Assembly: GCA_963691815.1 (NCBI GenBank)
Contig: OY829654.1
Coordinates: 30,421,188 to 30,485,187 of the forward strand
Direction: 5' to 3'
Length of the DNA stretch: 64,000 nt
From: Echiichthys vipera
Taxonomy: Eukaryota > Chordata > Actinopteri > Perciformes > Trachinidae
Below, in pieces: positions 1-61,904 of the stretch. Position numbers and translations under genes: made by a program. The notes under the pieces are model-generated. The model made no database searches, was not told where the DNA came from, and was given only the letters and a program-made list of their open reading frames with translations. How positions within the stretch are numbered: position 1 is the stretch's first letter; each line of letters begins with the position of its first letter.

Positions 1-145
1 CAAATATTCCCTCACACTGTGTTCACTCAGATAATAAAACATGTGAAGGCCGACACACACATCAGGCCTGATATCGGTATCAGAAAAACTATTCCCAACC
101 CCACTCACCGCTGAGATCCTCGAGATGTTTTCATTCAAATACATT

Positions 146-9341
<9,196 letters not shown>

Positions 9342-10646
9342 GATGAGGTCACTCGGTCATAAATGTCGCAAGTGTTCGAAACATTAAACGGAGTCTAGAG
9401 GAGCCGAGAGAACCCACAGAGAAACGGGGAAGATACACCGAGCTGTGTTTGCGGAAGTAGGAAGCGCTTCACACACAGAGGATGACGACTTCCGGCGCCA
9501 TACCAACACCAGGGAGCGACCTTTAGCTAGGAACTTTTGTTAAGAATATCATTATTAATTAATAATTATAATAACAGATACAAAATTATAATACCGTAAT
9601 AAATCAATAATTATAATTTTAATAGCTAAAAAAGTATAATAATAGATTAATAATAATAACAATGCACTTACTATTATTCTAATATATCAATATTAATAAT
9701 ACTAATATAATACTATTAATAATATTATTATTATTTGATTACTTGATTTGTATAGCACCTTTCAGACAAGAAATGCAGCTATCAGTGCCTTACAAAAAGG
9801 GGAGAAAGACATAGAAAGAAAATAAAAACAGAGGTAGAATACCATAATCAAAATAAGATTTATCTCCCAGTAGGTTTTTCACTTATAAGGATTGTATCCG
9901 GGTATTTGGTGCATACACTTAAGATGGTAAAAGGAAATACAACTAAAAGCAAAGTCTGTACCAGTATCAGGTTAGGGATGATTTGTGTATGAGGGGAGGG
10001 GGAAAGAAATAAAGGTAAAATGATATGATGTCCAATGTTTCTCGTTTATGTTCTCCTCAATACAAATTATATAAACAAATGTAAAGATACTATAGCAACA
10101 AACAAACTGGGAAAAAAAAGTTTTACAGTTCTGTATGACATAAATAAACACACTTGATATAATTTTTATATTTTTTTTAATAGCAGGAAAGTTGTTTTTT
10201 ATGTTATGACATTGATAGTTTTGTTGTTTTTTAAAAAAAAGGTTAAACCTTTATTTATCATTTTATTCCTCTTTCTATTTTCACAATTGTATTCTATTGT
10301 ATCATTCTCCTATAATTGTGCTATATGTTTACTGTTATTGCACTTGTTTTGCAATACAGAATGGAAATAAATCAATTCTTGAAAATAAGAACTGGAAAAA
10401 ATAAAGGAAACAGGAAATGTTCTTTATATATTTACATATATCATAACGATGATTAAAGGGGGTTTGTGTATAATGATTTGTTTTGTTTTTATCCCAACTG
10501 TTGTGGTTGCAAATATCGCGAGTTCTTAGCGTAGTATTCTTGGCCAATCAGTGCCGTCGTCGATAAACGCTTGACCAATAAGGTGTCAGTTTACTGTCGC
10601 GCGGTTGCCAGGGAGGGAAAAGTTCCGCGGGCTCACGAAAAACATC
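9342..10646. promoter_or_regulatory. usp11/rfc2 divergent intergenic region with rfc2 CCAAT boxes
   Basis: About 1.3 kb between two opposing start codons. Near usp11 there is a GC-richer stretch to about 9530; the middle (9535-10480) is AT-rich with an L2/RTE-like reversed tail around 9735-9790 and no recognisable gene. Close to rfc2 are two CCAAT boxes at 10544-10548 and 10575-10579 followed by a CpG-rich TCGCGCGG, with no TATA box. This fits a TATA-less housekeeping, cell-cycle-type promoter. Transcription starts were not determined. Confidence 0.5.
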
Positions 10647-18637
<7,991 letters not shown>

Positions 18638-18870
18638 ACCCAACAGCTTCAGTTGTTGGGTTCAGCCGCCGCCGTGATCTTTGTTTAATGCTGAAGGAGC
18701 TGCACGTTGTAGTTAAGACTCCTTCGGTTGCCATGAACAGTATCTCATACCTGATGATATTTCTGAAGTGATCACATCATCAACGTGGTCTCTGGGTTTA
18801 TCTGTTGCCCTTGTTTGATCCTGACAGTTCGTGTTCTTCTGTGGGAGCAAAATTATGTAAAAAACTAGAC

Positions 18871-18876
18871 AATAAA
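18871..18876 (+). terminator. rfc2 poly(A) signal AATAAA
   Basis: Canonical AATAAA 234 bp after the rfc2 stop, followed within 30 bases by a T/G-rich segment (TGTTGACAGTCTTTGTTTTT). It gives a 3' UTR of about 250 bp. Confidence 0.7.
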
Positions 18877-19671
18877 TCCATTTTTCATAGATCGTGTTGA
18901 CAGTCTTTGTTTTTCGTTGGTTTACTGTTTGAACTGTCTTCATAGGTGTAGAGGACTGACAAATGTCACACCTGAACCTGCCACATTATTATTTTGATTA
19001 ATTTCAGATATAAACAGAGATGTTGCGTCTGTCGTGCCATCTTGCTCCGGTTCAGAGCCGTTCCGACTTTTGTGCTGCTTTTGGATCTTCTAACGAAAGA
19101 AATACAAAAACTAAGCAACATTAATAGCATTTGACAGATGACAAATTATTTTTCAATATTTTCCCAGTAGAAATGTGTTGAATTTGACATATGACAAAAA
19201 AAGCGACTGTCCTGATGCTAAATGAAGCTAAAGCTATCTTATGTTGGGTATTTAGTCATCAGTAATAGCAATAACATACTAAAAATTAGGTTTGTCACTG
19301 TATGTTATTAAAGAGACAACCTCGGGGCTGAACTGCAGTTCCTCCAACGGCCACTTGAAGCATTCTCCAAGGGTCAATCCCAATTGATCTCCATGTTAAA
19401 AAGAGTCAATCCCCATAGAGCTCCATGTTAAAAAGAGTCAATCCCCGTAGAGCTCCATGTTAAAATTAGCTAAATCCCATAGACCTCCATGTTGAAATGA
19501 ATGAGTCACCATAGACCTCCATGTTAAAATGAGTCAGGGGGGCACACGATTCTTTTATATATCAAAACAGCTCGGCTCCAGTCCCCCGCGACCCCGACAA
19601 TGAATTAATGAATGGATGTGTTGGCGCGCGGCTGCAGCAAGACGCACTGCAGAGCCAAAGTCATTATAGGT

Positions 19672-21440
19672 GATATTCTGGGTCAGAAGGCTGTTGTTTC
19701 CACCTATAGGAGTAGTTTATATACAGCTGACCCACAACGGTCAGAACATTGGTTACTTACAGTCTTTAAACTATTTTAAAGAGTTTAAAAACACAAACTT
19801 GGATAATAGCGAACACAAAACATCACCTTTTTGTATGTTCTGAGGAAATAAACTGCAGCCATAATTATAAAATGAATTAAATGGATCTTTTGAATATCAC
19901 CTATAATGCGAGGGGGTGTATTTCACGGTAGGGGTGCTGAATACGGCACAACAGTGTGACAGGTGCACACGGGTCACAGTGGAGCGCTGCTTCGGGTTGA
20001 CTGCCTCCGTTATTCTTTTCCATACAGCGTTTTTATGGGCCCCTTTTATTCCACTCTGAAGACTAACAAAAAGCTCATCTTTATTTTGCTCCATCTCAGA
20101 TGTCAGGATGCCAATCTCTGTGTCGGAAAAGTTTCTTTTCTAACCTGCGTTCTTCCTCTCCATGTTTGACCTCAGTGGGCGAGGCCTCCGAACCAGGAAT
20201 ATTTAAGGGCGTAACATGTTAATCACGATCAAATTCAGCCGCCGCATTTATCAAGGCCCGCTCATTCGTACGCTGAGATTGGTCAGATACGGATGTTTCA
20301 TAAATCACACGTGGGTCCTGTCCTACGACCAATTCTGCGCTCTGATCTGCACCCATTTTCACGCAAGATTGATAAATGAGGCCCACTGTGTCTCAGAAAG
20401 ATGCAGAAAAACTAGTCTATGCATTTGTTACTTCTAGGCTGGACTACTGCAACTCCTTATTATCAGGCTGCTCCAATAAGTCTGTTAAGAGTCTCCAGTT
20501 GGTCCAAAATGCTGCAGCTTGTGTACTAACTAAAACAAACCGAAGAGAACATATTTCTCCTGTATTAGCTGCTTTGCACTGGCTACCTGTAAAATCTACA
20601 ATAGAATTTCTCCAAAAGTAGAATGGGAGGCAGAGCCTTCACTACCACGCTCCTCTCCTGTGGAACCAACTCCCAAGTGTTATTCGGAATACAGACACTG
20701 GGCCTCATTTATCAAACTTGCGTGGAAACGGGTGCAGATCAGAGCGCATAATTGGTCGTAGGACAGGACCCACGTGTGATTTATGAAACATTCGTAACTG
20801 ACCAATCTCAGCGTATGAATGAGCGGGCCTTGATAAATGCGGCGGCTGAATTCGATCGTTATTAACATGTTACGCCCTTAAATATTCCTGGTTCGAAGGC
20901 CTCGCCCACTGAGGTCAAACACGGAGAGGAAGAACGCTGGTTAAAAAAGAAACTTTTCCGACAGACAGATTGGCATCCTGACATCCGAGATGGAGCAAAA
21001 TAAAGATGTGCTTTTTGTCAGTCTTAAGAGTGGAATAAAAGGGGCCCATAAAAACACTGTATGGAAAAGAATAACGGAGGCAGTCAACCCGAAGCAGCGC
21101 TCCACTGTGACCCGAGTGCGCCTGTGCGCACTGTTGGACAGGTGTTGTGCCGTATTCAGCACCCCTGCCGTGAAATGCACCCCCTCGCATTATAGCTGAT
21201 ATTCAAAAGATCCATTTAATTCATTTTATAATTATGGCTGCAGTTTATTTCCACAGAATATAAAAAAGGTGTTGTTTTGTGTTCGCTATTATCCAAGTTT
21301 GTGATTTAAACTCTTTAAAATAGTTTAAAGACTGTAAGTAACCAATGTTCTGACCGTTGTGGGTTTCCTGTATATAAACTACTCCTATAGGTGGAAACAA
21401 CAGCCTTCTGATCCAGAATATCACCTATAATGCGAGGGGG
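19672..21440. mobile_element. Harbinger-type palindrome with two Myb/SANT-like fragments
   Basis: Arms of about 710-740 bp (19672-20384 and 20700-21440) are near-identical reverse complements, over 90% by eye, around a 315-bp spacer. Each arm contains TTATAGGTGATATTCTG-like ends and an open frame (minus 20094-19897, plus 20990-21199) starting MEQNKDxLFVSLxSGIKGAH and continuing NxVWKRITEAVNPKQRS, which resembles the Myb/SANT-like proteins of PIF/Harbinger elements. Both frames lose similarity soon after. The TIR sequence (GTATTCAGCACCCC, ATGCACCCCCTCGCATTATA) also bounds 38771-43206. Confidence 0.7.
20385..20699 (+). mobile_element. L2-type LINE RT fragment forming the palindrome spacer
   Basis: Translates to KLVYAFVTSRLDYCNSLLSG, then VQNAAACVLTKTNRREHISP and VLAALHWLPVKSTIEF, the diagnostic C-terminal RT stretch of fish L2/CR1-group LINEs (SRLDYCNSLL, NAAARVLT, LHWLPV). 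Heavily truncated on both sides. Confidence 0.85.
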
Positions 21441-21754
21441 TGCATTTCACGGCCGGGGTGCTGAATACGGCACAACACTGGCGCTACCGGTGGGTCATTA
21501 GGTATTCAGTAAGAGAATACCTTTGTCACCTAGAAGAATCATACCAAGATGTTAATCATCTGATACCTTGTTTGATTTAATGCAATTTATCGAGGGTAGC
21601 CACGAACCAAGGAGATGAATTTGGCTCTGCAGTGCGCATTCCTGCAGCCACGCGCCAACACATTCATTCATTAATTCAATGTCGGGGTCACGGGGGGCTG
21701 GAGCCGAGCTGTTTCGATATTTAAAAGAATCGCCCCCCCCCCCCACCCAGCCAC

Positions 21755-21905
21755 CTGGCCACCACGTTTAATAGCGATAGCTTGGCATCACAAATCACCT
21801 GTACATTTATCGAGTGGTAGGTTTGGCGATTGATGAATGCGTAATCATTCATGGATGGTGCCTTCAGAAGCACATGAGTACAATCAATTGCTCCAACCAC
21901 AATTT
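21755..21905 (-). pseudogene. HARBI1-like transposase fragment with two catalytic Asp
   Basis: Minus-strand frame reads VGAIDCTHVLLKAPSMNDYA, then FINRQTYHSINVQVICDAKL and LNVVARW. This is the HARBI1 DDE core: the first Asp in AIDCTH, the second in ICDA, with the family phrase NRxxYHSINVQ. Only about 50 residues remain, so the third acidic residue is absent. It lies 300 bp from the Myb-bearing palindrome and may belong to the same autonomous element. Confidence 0.75.
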
Positions 21906-22354
21906 TTATATTTTTTTATTCGTTTTAAGAATACGTTTTGATCTGTTCTTAATATGTGACTGCTTATGCTTAATGACAGCTGAGGTTTGTTAATTATTTT
22001 CAGACAGATTTTGCTGCGCTGCACCGCAAATACACAGGCTGAAATGTGCGTACATGATCTAAGACCAGACGTGAGATTTGATCGTAGCTCCAGCTCACGT
22101 CCAAACTTAAAACTTTCCTTTTTGATAAAGCTTACAGCTAGGGCTTACGAGCCCTCAGCTATGTTGTTATTTTTAAGCTGAGTTTGTTCTGCTTAATTAT
22201 GCTGCTATAGGCCTAGTCTGCCGGGGGATAATACTTTTCCAGACCCTCTGAGCTTCTCTCCTCTCTGTCTGTATCATTCATGTCTTATCAATGCATGTTA
22301 CTAATTCAGCTTCTTCCCCGGAGTTGTTTGTGCTTTGTCATCTCGCAGGTCTCT

Positions 22355-22772
22355 GCTGATCGTGGTGGTGCCTGCTGCCGTGGTCCTGCATGATGCTTCC
22401 TGCTACTATTATAATCTATAACCTTAGCTGTGCTTGTTTTTACTTTTCTGCTGTATTAACTGCCATAACATATAAGTCATATTCACATTACTATAGATAT
22501 TATTATAGTTACTGGAAGTGTGTCTGTCTCTGTCTTTGTCTCTCCTTTTCTTCCTCCCCAACCGGTGCAGACAGATGTCCGTCCTCCACAGAGCTGGGTC
22601 TGTCTGACGTTCCTGTCTGTTATAGGGAAGGTTTTCGTTGCCACCGTACTCTACAGAGGAATTGTTGGGTCTATGTTTATCATAGAGTGTGGTCTTTACC
22701 TAGTTTGTAAAGTGACCTGAGATAACTTTTGTTATGATTTGGCACTAAAAATAAAATTGAATTGAATTGAAT
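22355..22772 (+). mobile_element. L2-like LINE 3' end, second copy
   Basis: Same 3' UTR blocks and (TTGAA)n tail as 12296-12916, from GATCGTGGTGGTGCCTGCTG to ATTGAATTGAATTGAAT. Confidence 0.75.
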
Positions 22773-22973
22773 AGACCATGTTAGAATGAGTCAATCACAA
22801 TAAACCAAATTCCCAGCATGAATAAACACATTTGCAGCTGCTCCAAAAACACTTTTGATCTCTGGAGCTCATTTCCCTGTTCCCATTATCTCCATAAGTT
22901 AAGGTATTTATTTTTATCAGTGAATAAATGATCTGAATGTGTGTGAGTGGGACCAGCCTTTTGAATAACAAGC

Positions 22974-22979
22974 TTTATT
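22974..22979 (-). terminator. Candidate ndrg3 poly(A) signal
   Basis: AATAAA on the minus strand within GTAATGAAATAAAGCTTG, with the following ~300 bp upstream looking unique rather than repetitive. It would give a 3' UTR of about 2.9 kb. Several other AATAAA occur between here and the ndrg3 stop in AT-rich DNA, so the true end is uncertain. Confidence 0.4.
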
Positions 22980-24887
22980 TCATTACAAACTGTTTTTACA
23001 TTTAAAGTCAACAAACGTCAGAGTACCAGAACAGCTACCAATGCTTCAGTACAAGTCTCCAAAGTAACAGCTGTAATAAAGATTGGGAACATTCACAGGT
23101 GGCAGGATCCCAGTTCGTATAGACTGGTTATAGAGAACAAAAGAACTAAATATCTGACTGTGTGGGAACCACAAGTAGTTTGTGGGTCGGTCCTCTTAGT
23201 TCAGGTACCATTTCATGTTTTACTCAAAGGCTTTTAGGATATGGAGGACAGAAGCAGCCAAAGTGAACAATAAACAAATGAGTTGGTAAATAAATAATAA
23301 TAATAAATAACTCACAACTCAAATAAATCACAAATTCAACATACCACAATAATATTATAAATAAATGAAGGCATTCATTGATAAATTGTGCCAATATTTA
23401 ATTTTAATCTTTATTGACCTCTGTATTATTTCCCCTATTCATTTTTTTTGTCTAATGTCATTTTTTAACACAGTATATTTAAAATAATAATAATAATAAA
23501 AGGGAAATTAAATAGTTAAATTAATATTTAATATTCCAAAGGTATATAAATAAAGACGCAACCTAAAATAGAAATATCAATTTGTAACACTTTTATTAAT
23601 TGATTGACTGAATTCATTTTTAATATGAATTTAGTTGATTTCATGGCATATTTATTTATCTTCATCACTTTTTCAGAATTTTTGCATTCATTCTTTATGT
23701 ATTTTTAAAATAAATGAGAAATTAAATAGGACCGTGATTAAATAAGGTCATTAATACAAAAGCTAAAGAAAATTAGAAGCTAATGAAAATGATTTTTAAA
23801 AATAATAATGCTATTTTAATTTGCTTCTTTATTTTTATACCTTGCATCAGTTGCCCCTAATTTATTTACTTTCCTATGTAATTTCCTTTTTATTTTTATA
23901 TTCCAAAATAAAAATGCTCAAATATTTTTTTTTAATTAAAAATAAATAAATAGGGGAATTAATAAAAAGGTAAATAATGATGCGAAATAAAACAGACACA
24001 TACATTTGTCACATTTAATCAAATAATGCCTACATTAATATCATTTTGGTATATCCTATGGCATATAAATGTATTTGAATCCCTTATTTATTTAGAATTT
24101 TGTCAGCTTCCATCCTCCTTATCCGGAATCGTTTTAATGCTGCAGAAATCTTAATAAGTTGACATAAAGGCTGCGAACTAATGGCAGGATTCAGTTCCTG
24201 CTCTGCCCTTTAGTCCTCTAGCCGGGGGCAGCATCACGCCACGGAGCACAACTTTAGACCGTTACCATGGAAACGTTTAGTTTCCTCGTCTCTGACACAC
24301 ACAGGGACAGTTTATCAAATCAAAGTCACAGAAGCCAAGGAAGTGCTTCCTGTCAGAGCATCATCAGCCTCTATAATAATCAATAATTCAAGGGGAAACC
24401 CTGCTGACAGAGTTCTGCGTCCACAACAACAACAACGTGGAAGAGATGATTTAAGTGGAGCTGTTTTTCTTCTGGGAGGCTGAACAAGCTCTCAGTTACT
24501 CACTAGACTGATACCACTGTACAGACCGCATGCCGAGACTCCACGATGAGCATGCTGAGGACCAACGAACAAATGGCTGCGATCATTATCAGCTACAGGA
24601 GCAGGACACACACCCGCGGAAGGGTCGCTTTCTGGGCGCCCATCGAAGGACGGAAGATCAAGCCACAACTCACCTGGAAATTATTATTATTGATTTTTAA
24701 ATCAATTAGGTATCCTCTAATATGAAATCCCATATCTGACAGTTAAGGGATAAAATACCATCCTGTAAAAAATCTCAAAATAACAAGTTACTGCCTCAAA
24801 TAATGACTTAAGCCTGATGTGGACGGGATTAGTTTGACCTGAGGGATTTCTTTTGAGGGCCATTTACACAAGGTAAATATCAACATC

Positions 24888-25270
24888 ATTTGTTCTGACA
24901 TTCTCTGGAATAATTACTGACATGCCGCATTTAGATGGGACTGAAACCTCTGGTAAAAATTGACCTAACCCCACGTCCACACAGTAAACTAGTCCTGTCT
25001 GAATAGGACTTTAGTTTCTCAATGACGTCATATTGCAACTTAATGAGACTCAAAATATTCTCACTCATTATTTTGAAATACTAAGTCATTACTTTTGACA
25101 TAATAACTTGATATGATTTTGAGAAAGTTTTTCATGACTAAAGCCCTATTCAGACAGGAACAGTTTAATGTGTGGACGTGGGGTTAGATCATTCTTTACC
25201 AGAGGTTTCTGTCCCGACTAAATGCGGCATGCCAGAAATTATTCCAGAGAATGTCAGAAAGAACAACAGC
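24888..25270. mobile_element. Foldback MITE in ndrg3 3' flank
   Basis: Arm 24888-25013 (TCTGACATTCTCTGGAATAA, CATGCCGCATTTAG, GAAACCTCTGGTAAA, CTAACCCCACGTCCACAC) is repeated inverted at 25139-25270 with few changes. The loop is about 125 bp. No ORF. Confidence 0.85.
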
Positions 25271-25854
25271 AGAGTTTCTCACTCAGAAACAGCACTTCCT
25301 GTCTGATTGATTTCCCTGTCAGGTTGTTCTGTGTGTTTTTTGAGGTTGTTTTGCTCCATTTCGAATTCCTGTTCACTCATAAATAACATAACTTTTGTCA
25401 GATATTCCAGGGCAGGAGCAGTGTAATTGATATTAAAAAAATATTATACAGCTTCATGTTTTGGTGAAATATTCCCTTTCACTTTGTGTAATTTAACGGG
25501 CAGGAAAAGAGTTTCATAGTAACCAACACCACCATAAACAACAGTCCTAACAAAATAATATATGATTATAATAAGATTAATAATAAAAAGAAGATCAGGA
25601 TCAAAGGAAGAGAAATGCAACACAACTGTATGTAAATATGAACCAGCTAAACCGCATCAGCATCCAACATGGCCGACGGCGGTGGAATCCAAAGATATTT
25701 AGGTACGTTTCTCTACTTTATATGATGTTAACTGTGACGTCTTTTGGAAGAACGTTAACAACTACGACGTCCTACACTGAGGAGACAGCTGCACGCAGCA
25801 TCTGAAGAGGAAAAGAAGGAGAGTAGAGAGAGAACAACAGAGCAGGAAAAAGTC

Positions 25855-60534
<34,680 letters not shown>

Positions 60535-60538
60535 ACAC

Positions 60539-61863
60539 ATGTGTAATTGTTTGGAGGGGCAGCGTGCTGCCTGCGGCATAATGCCGGCCGCTGAGGCTCT
60601 GGCAGCGGATTTTGAAAAGCTTACTCGCAGGCATGCGATAAAGCTTTTCCCCGCAGTGCCATGCTCAGTAGAGGAAGCTGGACTGGCTGTAGGTGAGGTG
60701 GTGGGGTACGACAGCGTGAAGTCTGCCTCACGCATTAACGGGGCCATTGTCATATTTTTAGATAGTACGGCTAAGGTTGGCGAGGTGGTGGAGAGGGGAG
60801 TGGTTATCAGAGACACCTTCACTCCCGTCTCCCCTCTCGTCAACCCGGCCAGGAAAATCATGATTTCAAACGCTCCCCCGTTCATCAAAAATGAATTGTT
60901 GGGGAGAGAACTGTCAAAATACGGACAGATAGTCTCACCCATCAGAATGGTGTCGCTGGGATGTAAATCCCTGAAATTAAAACATGTTGTTTGTCACAGG
61001 AGACAGGTTTATATGGTCTTGAAAGAAAGAAACACCGACCTGAATCTGTCTTTTTCTTTTAAAATTGATGGTTTTAATTATGTCGTCTTTGTTTCATCAG
61101 AGACGATGAAATGTTTCGGTTGTGGGGGCGAGGGGCACTTGGTCCGGTCCTGCCCGAAGGACTGCGGAGCGCAGCGGGCTGCTGCTGGTGGAGATCTGCC
61201 CGTTGCTGCGGCTGCGGCTTCGGGTGGAGGTCCGCCCGTTGCTGCGGCTGCGGCTCCGGGCGGAGATCCGCCTGTTGCTGCGGCTGCGGCGGCGGGTGGA
61301 GGTCCGCCCGTTGCTGCGGCTGCGGCTCCGGGTGGAGGACCGCCCGTTGCTGCGGCTGCGGCTCCGGGTGGGGATCCGCCCTTTGCTGCTGCGGCTGCGG
61401 CTCCGGGTGGAGGACCGCCCGTTGCTGCTGCGGCTGCGGCTCCGGGTGGGGATCCACCCGCGGATGTCACCCCTGCCCCGGTTACCGTGTGGGGCACCCC
61501 CGTTGTTGTCGCAAGGCCGGTTTTTTCGCGGAGAATCCTCCCGCGGCGCCGGTCCCCGTGGTTGCGACCAATGAATCCACAAACAGTAGTTTGACTGAGA
61601 ACAACGATATGTACCAAGAAATGATGGAGGAGGATCTGTCAGAAGACGATCTCCTCAAAATGTCACAAAAAAGAAAGAATATTGAAAGTGGAAAAATAAA
61701 CAGTAAAGTAAAGAAAACGAGTTCCCAGAGGTCCACTGAGTCAGAGAGTGATCTCCTCCTGACTCAGCTGGACCCTCAGTCTCACTACTCTCCCGAGAAA
61801 ATTAAAGCTTTCCTAGAGCAAATGCTATGGAGAGGAAATTTTAACCGAGCAAGAAATATTTAG
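60539..61863 (+). CDS. Tx1-like LINE ORF1 (nucleic-acid chaperone/RNA-binding), one frameshift
   Basis: From ATG 60539 (or 60581, MPAAEALAADFEKL) the frame encodes an N-terminal region, a segment KIMISNAPPFIKNELLGREL that behaves like an RRM-type fold, and a CCHC knuckle CFGCGGEGHLVRSC at about 61111-61152. A low-complexity stretch of GGGPPVAAAAA units spans 61180-61455. The frame ends at 61594, but the other frame continues with an acidic/basic tail (MMEEDLSEDDLLK, KMSQKRKNIESG) to TAG at 61861. The switch lies in the T6 run at 61521-61526, consistent with a one-base deletion there. Confidence 0.8.
61180..61455. repeat. GC-rich minisatellite in ORF1 (GGxPPVAAAAA units)
   Basis: About nine units of 27-33 bp based on GGTGGAGGTCCGCCCGTTGC and variants; units differ by whole codons (GCT/GCG), so length changes keep frame. 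Confidence 0.9.
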
Positions 61864-61904
61864 ATTAAAAAAGTTAATACTGAAGGTGAGAGCTCAAATC
61901 GTCA

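Larger units (their letters stand above)
22960..25854 (-). other. Probable ndrg3 3' UTR / downstream region
   Basis: No coding frame is recognisable. 23280-24080 is AT-rich with many TTTATT/AATAAA words; 24180-24690 and 25640-25850 are balanced, unique-looking sequence as expected of UTR. A foldback repeat occupies 24888-25270. Confidence 0.4.

Noticed and set aside
10605..10646. N-terminal extension of RFC2 from 10605
   Set aside because: The codon is TTG, not ATG; the vertebrate-like MEVE start with good context is at 10647.
61078..61617. Minus-strand Ala/Gly- and Gln/Pro-rich frames over the LINE ORF1
   Set aside because: Antisense reflections of the GC-rich minisatellite in ORF1.
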